Below are positions 23,600 to 35,930 of a DNA stretch of 64,000 nt, piece by piece. The DNA is from Maratus speciosus (Eukaryota; Arthropoda; Arachnida; Araneae; Salticidae): the NCBI GenBank assembly GCA_963932465.1, contig OZ010791.1, forward strand, positions 319,978,283 through 320,042,282, written 5' to 3'. The translations under genes were made by a program, and so were the position numbers. The number at the start of each line of letters is the position of its first letter. Within the stretch, counting starts at the first letter, position 1. The notes beneath the pieces were generated by a model. That model ran no database searches, was not told where the DNA came from, and saw only the letters and a list, made by a program, of their open reading frames with translations.

Positions 23600-24669
23600 T
23601 GTGTGTGTGTGTGTGTGTGTGTATGTGTTATATATATTTATATATCCGGAAATATGGTATAGATTATTATTAAAGATGTATCAAACGATTGTTCAAGTGT
23701 ATTCTAACTAAAATGCAAAAAGGTTTCGTTTGGTATAAGTTTTGTTTTCAGTTTTATTAGTATAATTATTATTTCAAGATATTATCTCAAGTTTTTACTC
23801 TTGTACTTATGTAAATTTATAAAACTTTAAATTGTATTGTCCAATCGAATGTAAAAAAGGAAAATTCATTTTCCTTGATATCCCTTTAAAGGTTCTGAGG
23901 AAGAACGAGATTTTTTTCATAATAAAGTAAGATGCAGAGACATACATTTCAGGATTTTTATTCAGAAATCCCTAATCCATACCAGATATTGTGAATAATA
24001 TTCTTTTTGCTTTAATTAATGACTAAAGTTTTGTGGTTACAAAACCTAAAAATTATTATTATTTTTTTTTTTTATTTCCGGTGGTTTCTGAATTTCTGAA
24101 TGAAAAAGAAATTCCCTAAATGGACAAATATAAGCGATTAGTGCGTAAATGGTTTAAGATATCTTATTATAATTTTTTCTGAAATTACACATAACGCAAG
24201 AAACGTGTTCGTTTAAGGGGTCAGGTACCATCTGGACTACAAAATATATGAAAAAGTTACCTCTATAACAATTGTAACCATTCTATAACTAATTGAATTT
24301 TAATTATAGAATTTAAAGTACATATTAATATTTTACAGGCCGAATTCAGATCCAGGTATATTTTAAATTATTTTTTTGCACACTATGCTTTCTAATGCTT
24401 TAGTTAAGGGATATTAGTCATTAATATGGTGGAAAAAAATTTTATATATAATTTTCAGAATTTTCCCAATTGGGAACATTGGTCACTTCCGACTATACTT
24501 TTAAACTGGATTCAAAAGTGGAATATAGTTATGATTAGATTAAATTATACGCAAAGTAATAAGAATGAATGAAACATTTATTTTTAAATTTAAGTACACG
24601 TGTGAATTAAGTTGTAAATTTATAAATTTAAAAGAAAACAATTCCTTTTACTTAATCAAAAAGTTAAGT
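23600..24669. other. AT-rich spacer, possible piggyBac 3' flank
   Basis: No gene recognised. TTCCCAATTGGGAACATTGG at about 24465 recurs in the same orientation near the right end of the piggyBac (about 26308). This part may be piggyBac subterminal sequence, but the left terminus was not found. Confidence 0.4.
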
Positions 24670-26270
24670 TTATACCTTTATTCCATGAGACAGTGGAAAG
24701 CATTTTAAATACAATTGTTTCCTCCACTCATTGCAAGCTAATCTTGCATTTATCGTGCGCAGTGCACATTTACCTTGTGTTGTTTGTATAAGGAAATGGC
24801 AATCGCACTTTCTCTGTGATATATGGCGGTGAACTTTGGGCACAGGTTGAGGCCTATCCTTTCTTGGTGATACTTTTAGGAGTGCAATTGTAACCTCTTC
24901 GCGAAACTCCACATGAGTCAGCTTGGTATTTTTTCCTTGAGTTGCTGAATGTAAAAGCTAACCAGAGGCGACAGCAATATTTAATACATTAAAAAATAGA
25001 TTCCACCACCATTTCTTATTGCGAAGTGTTGGACGGTAGCTGCCTAATATTCTCTCTAGCAGGTCAACTCCTTCCATTCCAGTATTATGTTTATGTATTA
25101 AATTTGGATTTGTATGTTCACCTTCTTCTTATCTTTACGTGAATGTCTTTTAGTCGAATGCATTAGGAGATGAGTGCCATAATTTGAAGAAAATGTCACT
25201 ACAGAATTATCATTCCAGCGGCATAAAAATACCGATCCATCACTTTGGTAATCAAATGAACCTCTTTCTAATTTCCCCATCTGCTTTGAGGGTGTAAATG
25301 GACATGTTTTAATTCGATGATCTCGGATATTCCCAATAGCTTTTATAAATCTACTTGCAAGATCCTTCAGCAGATCATAAGTAGTAAAAAGTTATCAAAA
25401 ATATTTTTGCTTGAATAGAGTTTACAACAACTGTCAGAAGATTATTAGCAACCCTAATAGCAAGAGGGGCTATTTCATTTGGTTGTTTTCTTGCATAAAT
25501 CTCCATTTCTTATGGATAACCTTTATTAACGCAAATCATCCAGATTTTGAATCCGAAACGAATTGGTTTTCCTCGAATAAACATTTTAGAGGAATGATGG
25601 CCATAATAAGGAACCATTGATTCATCAATGCTAGGCTGGTTGTGAAATAATCCAAACTGATTACATTTTTATTTAGCTCATCATAGATTGGTCGGATTTT
25701 ACTCAACTTATCACCAGGTTGCAGTGGAGTGTTATCCATCAAATGAAAATTTCTTTTCATTTCTTTGAATTTTTTTTTCGTGGCATGACAGTAGAGGTAA
25801 TAGGAACAGTTATGTCTTCAGAAGTGTTCCATTAATCATTTTACGTGGGTAGCAGATTATATGCACTCAGTAACAGTAACCCAAAAAACTGAGCAATATC
25901 TTTTCAGTCAGTTTGTATGTTAGCGCTCTTTTGAGCGGAATAAGTTGATGTTATTTCTGCCAGAAAACTTATGTATTACTGGGAAATAAATTTGAAAAAA
26001 AAATTCTATAGATTCTGCTTCTATTAGTTCTGGAAATTTATTAGCAATTTTTATTGTTGGTTATCTCTTGATGGACGGACTAAATACAAAACTTTCTTTT
26101 TCCATTTTTGTGTAAATGACTTCACCTTTTCACCCTATCAGAACTACAAAGTTTCTTTCGTTTATTTTTTGTTCATTGGAAGCAGATCCTGAAACTTGAT
26201 TTTCGCCAACTTCTGTTTCAAAAAATCAAGTCCTTTTTTTACTATTTTTGCTAATTTTTTCAAGTCAATT
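24670..26270 (-). pseudogene. piggyBac transposase relic
   Basis: piggyBac transposases cut and paste DNA at TTAA using three catalytic Asp residues. Reading from about 26270 downward: an N-terminal region, poorly preserved; RNFHLMDNTPLQPGDKLSK (25755-25690); a shifted frame with IDESM (about 25620), holding the first Asp; FDNF (about 25410), the second; RGSFDY and RWNDN (25265-25210); GMEGVDLLERILGSYRP (about 25080-25030), holding the third; then KKWWWNLFFN. The C-terminal Cys/His segment (24670-24912) includes KCALRT and LKCFPLSH. Several frameshifts and stops break the gene. A right terminus with GGG next to TTAA lies at 26337-26343. Confidence 0.85.
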
Positions 26271-26343
26271 TCGATGAAATTTAATTTTTTACTAATTTTT
26301 TTTATATATATTCCCAATTGGGAACATTGGCCTGTAAAGGGTT
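26271..26343 (-). mobile_element. piggyBac 5' terminal region with TTAA
   Basis: Read on the minus strand the end is TTAA then CCCTTTACAGGCCAATG, followed by the palindrome TTCCCAATTGGGAA. A CCC start next to TTAA is the piggyBac superfamily signature. It lies directly upstream of the transposase remnant. Confidence 0.65.
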
Positions 26344-29300
26344 AAGAAAGATTTATTTTATCAATTCATGTTGTTAAAAAAGTATACACATATATAAAGT
26401 TTTTTAATTCGTTTTTTACAGATAACACAATTTTTACGAAAATAATTACTCTTTCATGTATTGCGCGCATTATTTTTCCCATTTGAATGGCTAAAATAAA
26501 CCAAGATTTTTTTTTTTTTTTTATACAGATATAATGTGTTTTCAAAATGACCTACAATGAAAAATATAAAACTTGTTGATCATAAGAAAAAAAATATTTT
26601 TTAAAGAAACTCGATATATCGAGATTTTTTTTTTTTTTTTTTTTATACAAAAATAGTCGAAAATTGAAATTTGTTATTTGAGAAACATAATAATAGGTCA
26701 TTTTGTGCCTTTATACATTTAATACATTCAGCGAAAATTTCGTGAAATTCTAGGTTACCATTTTTCAGAAATCCTGCGCACAATGATCATTTCGCCGTTT
26801 TGAGAAAATTGACTTTCAACATTTGATCACCCTTTGATCGTACAGAAAAAGCTCAAAGTGTTTTACACATAACTTTTCTTCTAATGCGAATTTTTGTATG
26901 GGATTTGTTTTTAAATGTTCCTAAAGAATCATATTTAATTATAAGCGAGTTTAAAAAATCGATCTTTGAACGTTTTAAAAGGTAACTTACGCCTTATTTT
27001 CAAACAAAACATTGCCTTCAATGGAATTATGAAAATTTTAAATCCACTTATGAGAAAATAAATTTATCGTAAATATCATGTAAATTCACCGTGAATTGCT
27101 ATTAAGCTCCTGGCAAAATATAAAATTAAATTTAAAAAAAAATAAGGTTCTAAAAAACAATCTTACGATGCTTTAAATCTATGTTGAGATTGTCAACTTG
27201 TATTTATTGACTATAAGTATACTAATTTGATGAAGATTCTAAGTAAAAATAATTCACACTTGTTACATATTTTAAACATAGGCTGACATTTAAACTCTGA
27301 GTATTTCACATAATAGAAAATCGTTTTTTATTATTAGAAATTTTTGTAAAGATTTTATTATTTGAAATGCATCACTTGTGAGATGATCATTTTTGCAATT
27401 TACTCTGCTGCTTGCGTAAAGTAGCTTTGAGAGGTTTTTTATCAGACATTATGATAAATTTTTAATTGATTTTTTTACGAAATTCTATCAAATAATGGTT
27501 ATAGGGATATATTTAACGTACTTCCGACGATATTTCGAAATATACTAAAATTCTCCATTTTTGAAATATGATTTGGCCACAAAATTATTTAGATTTAAAC
27601 AATAATGAACCACTTACGTATGTTGCACTTTTGTAGAGCATTTAATTATTTTTTTTTCAAATACTATCTGATATTTTACATTACAGATGGTTATTAGTCT
27701 ATTAGTTATAATTTTAATTATTTTGGCATGTTAAAAAATAACTATCCAGTAAGGATGAAAATTATAATAAATTGTGACAAAGGTTAACAGTTAAAAATTA
27801 TTTTTTAAATTGTATTTTCGTTTTTCATTAATATATATTGCACGTCTTATTTATATTTAATCATTGATGAGTCATCTGTCTATAATGAGTATTTTTAGAG
27901 AATTTATGCATTGTTAAATAATTTCATTTAAAAGTTTAAATTAATTTTGTAGAAGCAATTTGATTTTAACTTTCTAACATTCAGACTATAAAAAAGCTTT
28001 ACAAAATACACAGCTTAGAAAATATTTGTAAAATGTGTTTTTATTTATTCGATATTGTCATTATGTAAAAATTCATTTCTTAACCGATATAAACCTTTTT
28101 AAAAACTTTTCAGTGAAATAGTAAATTATGTGAAATAATCAGAATGTTTTCTGACAAAATGAAATACTTTTCATCCACCTTTATACTTTAAGGGGGCAGT
28201 AAAGTTTAAAAAAACATTTTACTTATTTGAGTTATTCCAATAAGAATCTCGTCAAGTAAGTGTTTCGTGCCGTTAATTCCATCAATTTTTCAAAGAAAAA
28301 GAAGAGAAAATTTTAAAAAAGAATTAATTTTTAGAGAAAATTTTAAAAAATACAACTTTTAATTGATTAAAAAAAAATGTTAAAAATGCTCCATTTGCTA
28401 AATATTTCACCTTTTATTCCATTTTTAACTAAATGTTTAAACTTTAAATTTTGTATTTACCTTTTAGGACTACCACGTTGAAATGAACAATTTACTATTT
28501 TTTTATGTTTTAATTTTTTCTAATTTCAAAATAAAACTGTATTCCATTAAAAAGGTTTAGTAATTTCACTGTTGATGAAGATCGTGTTTTTTTTATGTAT
28601 AGCAGCCAGGATTTTAATTGTATGCTTTGCTTTATGAGTAGCCGATCCTTTCTAACAGATTTTCCCATTTAAGTTTATTAGCCATGAGAATGATAGGATA
28701 AAACCATTTGTTTATTTTATTTCTTAAAAGAAGTATATTTAACAACTGTGCGTATTTTTTAAATACCAAGCAATTCTCTTAAATAACATATAAGAATTTC
28801 CCAGGAAACTGAGCTTTTATTGAAAATTGAGGTATCATTATAGTTTATAGAAAGTGAAGACCATAAGAAATTAAAATTAAAAAACGGATGTACACATTTG
28901 TTGTATCATATATCAACATTGTCCCTTAGAGAAACGAGGAAATTCAATTATTCAGAGAGAACTAAGCAAAGTTCGATTTTCCGTCTTTCATTGTAGGTAA
29001 CGTTGAAAATAACATGGAATATATTAAGATCCAGTTTGCCTCTAAAACAGGTATTTCCTTTTTCAATTAACTGACGATAGTGATAGATAATACTTTATGC
29101 ATGTTTTTATATTAAAATTGAAAATTTTCGAAAGTTATGTTTCGCAAGTTCATTTTTGATAGTAATAACGTCTCATATTGAGAATCTTAAACAAAAAATT
29201 AAAGCAATGATTAATCCTTAAATACCTGAGTTTTCAAAAGTCATTTAAAAAATGTTTTTCGGCTTTCTTTTTTTAAATAAATAATGGTAAAAATACTTTT

Positions 29301-30536
29301 AAAAAATCGTATTTTATTTTAAGTATGGTTTACGTCTAAAAAACTGTTTGTTACTAATCGACAATACTGGTGTTTAATTGAAAAAATAATTTTCTTTGAT
29401 AAAATTCTATAATATTAAACACACAAGAATTTTGAGAACAATGATAAGAAATAAATTTTACTTGCTCACTGCAGAACAAAATAGGGTATTTCGCAAGCTT
29501 CCAAACAAAACAAAAAGAACATGTATTAACAATTGAAAAAATATATCTATCTTTATTCTTAAACAGCACAAGTGTTGTCATCTAAACGTTGAAAATCGAT
29601 TTAATAATATTTTCAGAATGTATTTTATTGGCAACATTAGGCATTATAGCTTCAATATTATTCTAATAGTATTTATAAGCCTAAATGCAACACCCGGCAT
29701 TTAAGGGTTAATATGTGTGGTTTGTAATTTTTTTGTGAGAAAATTGCATATGAAATACATTACGATACGTTATTTTAATTCAAGAACTATGAAAAACACT
29801 TTCTGCCAAATATATAGCAACATACTGATGTTTTGCAGAGTGCATATTATTACTGCAGACTGCTACGCTCTGGGCTGTGTTCTCCCTTGGCTGACAGTAG
29901 GCGTCTTGTCAGCATCACACTAGCCTGTCCTTGACCCGTCAAGGTGACATCACGCTATCTAGTCCCGTCTTTTACCTCTATAAGACCTCTATAGGGCCTA
30001 TACCCTCTATTACACTCTATCAGACCTCTAATTTACCGCTATGGCCACGCTTTTATGGATTTCTGAGAATCTACGCCGGCGGAAACTTGCCGTATGACAT
30101 CTTAGTTTTATATAGTGAATGACAGGAATAAAATGATGATATATTACAAATAAATAACATACCATAATAATAATTTAGAGCAGTGTATTCGACATAACAA
30201 GCATTCCACACAGCGTTTAAAAGAATTGTAGAAAAAAGTTTCTCGTCACTGGCCATTTGACTCATCAACACTGGGTAATCTCAAAAAAATTTAAGAATAA
30301 AAAACTAAAATGTAAAATATGAATTAAATTTTAATTAAGTCTTGTAGCCGCCTGACACCAAAATATTACGCAAGAGCATCTTGATTTTTCTATTTCAAAT
30401 GGAACATAATCGAACATATTAAAATATTTTTTATTATTCAAATTTAATTACTTCTGCTAATTTTTATAACTGTGAAATTTTATTACAAAATAAATTAAGA
30501 TACAAGTATTAAAATGCTGTTTGGTGTTACATTTTT
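26344..30536. other. long AT-rich stretch, no gene; contains an old dispersed repeat
   Basis: About 26700-27700 is related to 47110-47880 (separate entry). Another GGGTTAA occurs at 29706-29712 after CCCGGCATTTAA, possibly a second piggyBac-type end without a partner. A GC-richer block lies at about 29860-30090, with CTCTATNAGACCTCTA-like words repeated; I cannot identify it. Short open frames have no domains. Confidence 0.45.
26700..27700 (+). repeat. old dispersed repeat, copy 1
   Basis: Collinear with about 47110-47880 in the same orientation. Shared landmarks are GAGATGATCA/GAGATGACCA followed by GCAATTT and GCTTG, then TTTAGATTT and a downstream TTNCAGAT block. Divergence is high and the copies differ by many indels. 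No coding capacity or recognised ends. Confidence 0.55.
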
Positions 30537-32177
30537 ACTTTCTTCTATCTTTATAAGAAGAAAGTATTGGATTCGTGTAAATTTTCGACTTTCAGTTTTC
30601 GACGGATTTACACGTTTTAGGGGTCAGAGGACCCGAAAAACATGGTTTTACAAAATGTCTGTCTGTGAGTCTGTGAATCTGTTAGTCTGTCTGTCTGTCT
30701 GTATGTGACACAAAATTTGTGGGAGCTATATCTCAAGAACTAATGCAGGGAATTTAATAAAAATTTATATTCAGTTAGCCCCTGATATAGATTGATGCTG
30801 ATTAGTTTTTGGTGTAAATCGCTCAAAAGGTGGAGCTGCTATGCAGCCTTTTTCACGATTTCCGCAATAGCTCAATCTCCAGAACAAATGCACGGATTTT
30901 CATCAAACTTCAGATTCAGTTAGTGCTTGACATGAATTGACGTTTTGCCCCTTGTGGTGTAAATCTCTCAACAGGTGGCGCTGCTATGCTGCATTTTTTG
31001 AGATTTCCGCAATAGCTCTATCTCAAGAACTAATGCTTGAGTTTTCAACAAACTTCAGATTTAGGTATACCTGGATATGAATTAGTGCTGTTTATGTTTT
31101 GGTGTAAATCGCTCAACAGGTGGCGCTGCTATGCAGCATTTTTCACGATTTCCACAATAGCTCAATGTCCAGAACTAATGCACGGATTTTCATCAAACTT
31201 CAGATTCAGTTAGTCCTTGACATGAATTGATGTTTTGTACCTTTTCGTGTAAATCGCTCAACAGGTGGCGCTGCTGTGCTGCATTTTTTGTGATATCTAC
31301 AATAGCTCTAGCTCCAGAACTAATGCACCGATTTTCAACAAACTTCATATTCAAGTATACTTTGATATGAATTGGTGCTGTTTGTGTTTTGGTGCAAATC
31401 GCTCAAGAGGTGGCGCTGCTCTGCTGCACTTTTCAGAATTTCCATTATAGCGGTATCTGAAGAAGTAATGCAACAATTTTCACCAAACTTCAGAATCAGT
31501 TAATCCTTGATATGAATTGACATTTTGTACATTTTGGTGTAAATCGCTCAATAGGTGGCGCTGCTATACAGCATTTTTCACGATTTCTGCAATCGCTGTA
31601 TCTCAAGAACTAATGGACACATTTTCATCAAACTTCAGATTCAGTTACTCTTTGATATGAAATGATGCTGACTACGTGTTGGTGAATATCGCCCAATAGG
31701 TGGCGCTGTTATGCTGCATTTTGCACTATTTCCTCAATAGCTCTATCTCAAGAACTAATGCACGAATTTTCATCAAACTTCAGATTCAAGTACACCTTGA
31801 TAAATGTTGATACGGATTATGTGGTTGTGTAAATCGCTCAACAGGTGGCGCTGTTATGCTGCATTTGTCATGATTTGCGCAATAGCTCTACCTCAAGAAC
31901 TAATGCACAGATTTTCCCCAAACTTCATATTCAGTTAGACATTGACATATGTTGATGATAATTAGGTTCTGGTGTAAATCACCCAATAGGTTGCGCTGCT
32001 ATGCTGCATTTTGATGGATTTAGACGATTTCAGGGAGAGTAATATCTCAAGAACTAATACACGGAATTTCATCTTTTAAAATCCTCATGATGAGCATAGA
32101 TGCACTGTGATAATGAATTTTGAAGTATTGACAAGTATGAGATAGAAGAAAGTTTTGTGATGGCCACAACATACTAG
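30537..32177 (+). mobile_element. Helitron2-like non-autonomous element, copy A
   Basis: The 5' end is ACTTTCTTCTATCTTTATAA, followed by TTTTCGACGGATTTACACG and a CTGTCTGTC tract, as in copy C. At the 3' side GATAGAAGAAAGT (32141-32153) is the exact inverse of the first 13 bases of the element. It is followed by a hairpin TTGTG-ATGGC-CACAA (32155-32169) and a terminal CTAG (32174-32177), then T. The 145-bp tandem array between the ends fills most of the 1.64 kb. No Rep/helicase coding remains, so it depends on an autonomous relative. Confidence 0.82.
30736..32060 (+). repeat. 145-bp tandem array with dimeric structure
   Basis: The anchor AGAACTAATG (variants allowed) lies at 30736, 30881, 31026, 31171, 31316, 31461, 31606, 31751, 31896 and 32050. 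Eight successive intervals are exactly 145 bp and the last is 154. Units differ at many positions. Units 2, 4 and 6 share one middle block (GACATGAATTGA then TTTTGTACC-like). Units 3 and 5 share another (AAGTATACNTTGATATGAATT then GTGCTGTTT), giving a ~290-bp alternating dimer. All carry GGTGGCGCTGCTATGC or a close variant. Confidence 0.92.
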
Positions 32178-32469
32178 TTTATGATAGAAAGTTTTTTTTT
32201 TTTTTGCCTTGAATAGAATATAATTTATTTTAGTTTATGTTTTCTATGAATGATCACAGAATTTTTTCTTCAATGTTATTCGTAGAAAAAAGCCCGTTTC
32301 GACACAAAAAGCCGTAATCTAGAACAAATTTAATAAAAAGAAAATTGCCCAGTAAAACAGATGGCATTGAGCTCACAGGCTATTCACACTAATTGTATAT
32401 TATACTCTTATTTCAAAGAATAATGCCCCTCGAAAAATAAATGGAGGGATTAGTCCTCGTTTCCCCTTT
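32178..32469. other. spacer before ~147-bp array
   Basis: No gene recognised. The stretch follows the CTAG end of copy A and leads into the next array; its affiliation is unclear. Confidence 0.4.
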
Positions 32470-33870
32470 TTATACTTAACCAAAAAACCTCCAAATCTAA
32501 TCAGGGAAGCTCCTTAACGTAATAAACTGGCATACCAAATTTGAAACAAATCAGATAATTCTGCACGAAAAAAAACATTTTGCTAAATTAAGAGGGTATT
32601 AGCTCCCCCATTTCTCCCTTTATGCTGAACCAATGAGCATTCAAATCTAATCAGAAAAGCATCCTTATCCGAATGAACACAGAAAAAAAAAATTAAACTA
32701 AATTAGATAATTCTGAATGAAAACCCATTTATCTAAATTAAGGGGATGGGCAATTGTCCCCTTTTATACTTAACCAATGAACCTCCAAATCAAATGAAGG
32801 AAGCCATATCGGAATAAACTGGTATATCAAATTTGAAGAAATTGAATAATTAATTCTGTATGAAAACCCATTTATCTAAATTAAGGGGAGATTAGCCCCC
32901 GTCCCTCCTTTATACTTAACCAATAAATATCCAAATCTAATCAAGGCAGCTCCTTAACATAATAAACCGGTATACGAAATTTGGAGCAAATCGAATAACT
33001 CTGCATGAAAAACCCATTTATCTAAATTAACAGGGGCGGTAGCCCCCTTTCCTCCCTTTTTACTTAACTAATGTACCTCCAAATCTAATCAGTGAAACTC
33101 CTTAAAATAATAAACTGGTATACCAAATTTGGAGCAAATCGAATAATTCTGCATGAACAACCCATTTATCTAAATTAAGGGGGGTAGCCCCCCTTTCCTC
33201 TCTTTATACTTAACTAATGACCTACAAATCTAATCAAGCCATCTCCTTTATATAATAAATCGGTATACCAAATTTGGAGCTAATCGAATAATTCCACATG
33301 AAAAACGCATTTATCTTAATTAAGGGGGTAGCCGTCCTTTCCCCCTTTATACATAATAATGATCTTCCAAATCTCTTCAGGGAATCTGCTTAACATAATT
33401 AACCGGTACATCAAATTTATAGCAAATCGCATATTTCTGCATGAAAAAAACCATTTATCTAAATTAAGAGGGGTAGACCCCCTTTCCTCCCTTTATATCT
33501 AACTAATGAACCTCCAAATCTAATCAAGGCAGCTCTTTAGCATAATAAACCGGCATATCAAATTTGGTCCAAATCGAATAATTCTACATGAAAAACCCAT
33601 TTATCTAAATTAAGGGGAGACTAGCCCTCGTTTTCCCCCTTTATACTTAAGTAATGAGTTTCCAAATCTAATCAGGGAAGTTCCTTACCATAATAAACTG
33701 GTATACCAAATTTAGAGCAAATCGAATATTTCTGCATGAAAAACCCATTTATCTAAATTAAGGGAGGGGGCTAGCCCCCCTTTCCTACCTTTATCCTTAA
33801 CCAATAAACCCCCAAAACTAATCAGGGAAGCACCTTATCAGAATGAACCTAGAAAAAAAAATTGAAGCAA
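32470..33870. repeat. ~147-bp tandem array
   Basis: The anchor AATCTAATCA (variants allowed) lies at 32495, 32644, 32788, 32934, 33082, 33227, 33370, 33517, 33665 and about 33815. Intervals are 143-150 bp with a mean near 147. Units contain CCCCCTTTATACTTAACCA-like sequence, GGTATACCAAATTTGGAGC and CCCATTTATCTAAATTAAGG. The sequence is unrelated to the 145-bp array next door. A (TACG)n stretch follows at 33902-33930. The carrying element could not be delimited; the order of array and simple repeat suggests a minus-strand Helitron-like element. Confidence 0.9.
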
Positions 33871-34019
33871 ATCGGAATTTTTTATCAAGAGTTATCGCGT
33901 TACGTACATACGTACGTACGTACATACAGAACCGGCGGGCACATAAGCTCTCAGGCTTTGATAGCGTGTGAGATAAAAATTAATGCGATGTGCACAAAAC
34001 TTTCTTCTATTTTATACGT

Positions 34020-35400
34020 TTCCTTTAAAATTTGGTATCACATTGCCAAATTAAATGAAAATATGTGCCCATCATAAGGACTCTAAAGGTACAGGCTCGT
34101 TGAATTCTGCGCATTTTTGAAGGAGATATGGGGCAAACTTTTGACTTTTATGTCCCTGAATAATAATTTTTATTTTAGTACATTTTCTTGTGTGTGTTTT
34201 TTTTTTTTATTATTATTTATTTCATATGCTGGGTAGCATCCCATTGAATGATTGCATAACAATATTAACGAGATAAATAAGTTTTGGACGATGTTGGGGG
34301 TTCAAATACCAGGAAAACTCATCTACCGTCCCGTGTCTTTGATGCTGATTTTTAAGTTTGGAGCTGTCTGTATAAAATTGTTTCAATAAAAGTAATTCGA
34401 TGTAATTTTTTTCCAAAACTGGGAAAATTGTTTTACATAAATATGTAGCAAAAAATTAATCTGCACACATTTTACGGTTCATATTATTTTTGAACTCTGT
34501 CCCTGGGTTTTTTATCCTTACTGTCCCTCTTGCTAAACTTATACAGAAATCACTTCAGATGCAGCCACAGAATTTTTTTCAAGTTTTTTCTCATGCAGAA
34601 GTATGATAGAGAAAGAATGTCAAAAATTCTTTGACAGGAAATTTACTGCAGAATTTAAATCAGCATTTAAATATCAATTTCAATATCGTTGCTTTATTGG
34701 TAGTTTTACCCAAGCTTTATTCCTGCACTTTTCGAGGTAAATTATTTTTTTTTAATTTAATCCAATGTAAATAACTGTTTCTAAAAATAAATGAACATTG
34801 TGGCTACTACTTAGTCTTAACAGGATTTGCCTAAACTAGGTGGTAATTTTCCTTACTGTTCCATCCTTACCGTCCCTTTTTTTCCCATTTCGTCCCTTTT
34901 TTCCTATACCGTCCCCCTTTTCACCTTACCCTCCCTTCTTTAACACACCTTTAAGAGAATGTTATACCAAAATTTTGTGCTAAACTCACTACATTGTAAT
35001 TATTTCTTATTTGAATGTCTTGTGGGTACTATGCATATTCATCATAAGTAAAAATTTAGAAGAAAATAAAAAGTTTTAGTGGTATAATGGTAAGGAAAAT
35101 TAAGCTCGCAAGTTTAACTTTAACCTCAGTTAAATAAAAAAATTTTTCGCTGCTGACAATTTTTCCTTTATTTTGAATAATTAAGGCATTCGTCTATCAG
35201 ATTAAGATGTCATTTTAGCAAGTTTAATTTCGCAAGATTTTTATTCCCGAAAGTCAAAAGATTGTGAGAATGCCCCATATATGTATCGCATTTTGCAAAC
35301 AAACTATTGAATTTCGGCACACATCCTCTTAGATATTTGCAACCAAAACTCCCAGCCTAAAGAGCATAGAAGTGACAATTGTTGGGCAGTATATACCCAA
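34020..35400. other. AT-rich interior of copy B with repeated CCGTCCC words
   Basis: No gene. Words of the type TACCGTCCCTTTT recur at about 34325, 34497, 34529, 34867, 34889 and 34907, with a variant near 34926. Four of them fall within 34860-34940 as a loose short-period repeat. Confidence 0.5.
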
Positions 35401-35439
35401 ACCTAAGAAAGATCTATTTACGTGAACGTGCAGCAGAAT

Positions 35440-35930
35440 AGGAATTTTTAATTAAATTCCGAGCATTAGTTTTTGAGATAAAGCTATCGAGAAAACTGTG
35501 AAAAAATGCAGCACTAAAGCGCCATCTGTAATGTGATTTGTACGGAAACCTAATCAACACCAAATCATCTCGAGATCTAACAGAATACGAAGATTGGTGA
35601 AATTCCGTGCTCTAGTTCTTGAGATATGACTATCGCTAAAATAGTGTGAAACCTGAAATGTGTGGCATAGTAGCGACACTTGTTGGGAGATTTGCACCAA
35701 AACCTAATCAGCGACAACTTAGTTCAACGTCAAAGTGAATCTTAAGTTTGATTAAAATGCTTGCATTAGTTCTTGAGATAGAGTTATTGAGTAAATCGTA
35801 AAAAATGCAATTCATTTAGAGCCACCTGTTTTGCCCTTTAACAAAAACCTAATCTGCACCAACTTTTATGAAGGTCTAACATAAGCTAAAGTTTTATTAA
35901 AATCAGCACATTAATTCTTTAGATAGAGCG
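35440..35930 (-). repeat. tandem units homologous to 145-bp array
   Basis: The minus-strand anchor TATCTCAAGAACT recurs at plus-strand positions near 35473, 35619, 35773 and 35919 (intervals 146, 154, 146). Units also share GGTTTTGGTGNAAATC and the GGCGCT block with copy A. Confidence 0.8.

Noticed and set aside
24214..24240. TTAAGGGGTCAGG as the left piggyBac end
   Set aside because: A left end should read TTAA followed by CCC; this has GGG and no match to the right terminal repeat.
30736..33870. Possible CRISPR-like array because of regular spacing
   Set aside because: Units are contiguous diverged tandem repeats of ~145-147 bp with no short identical repeat separated by unique spacers; the DNA is eukaryotic.
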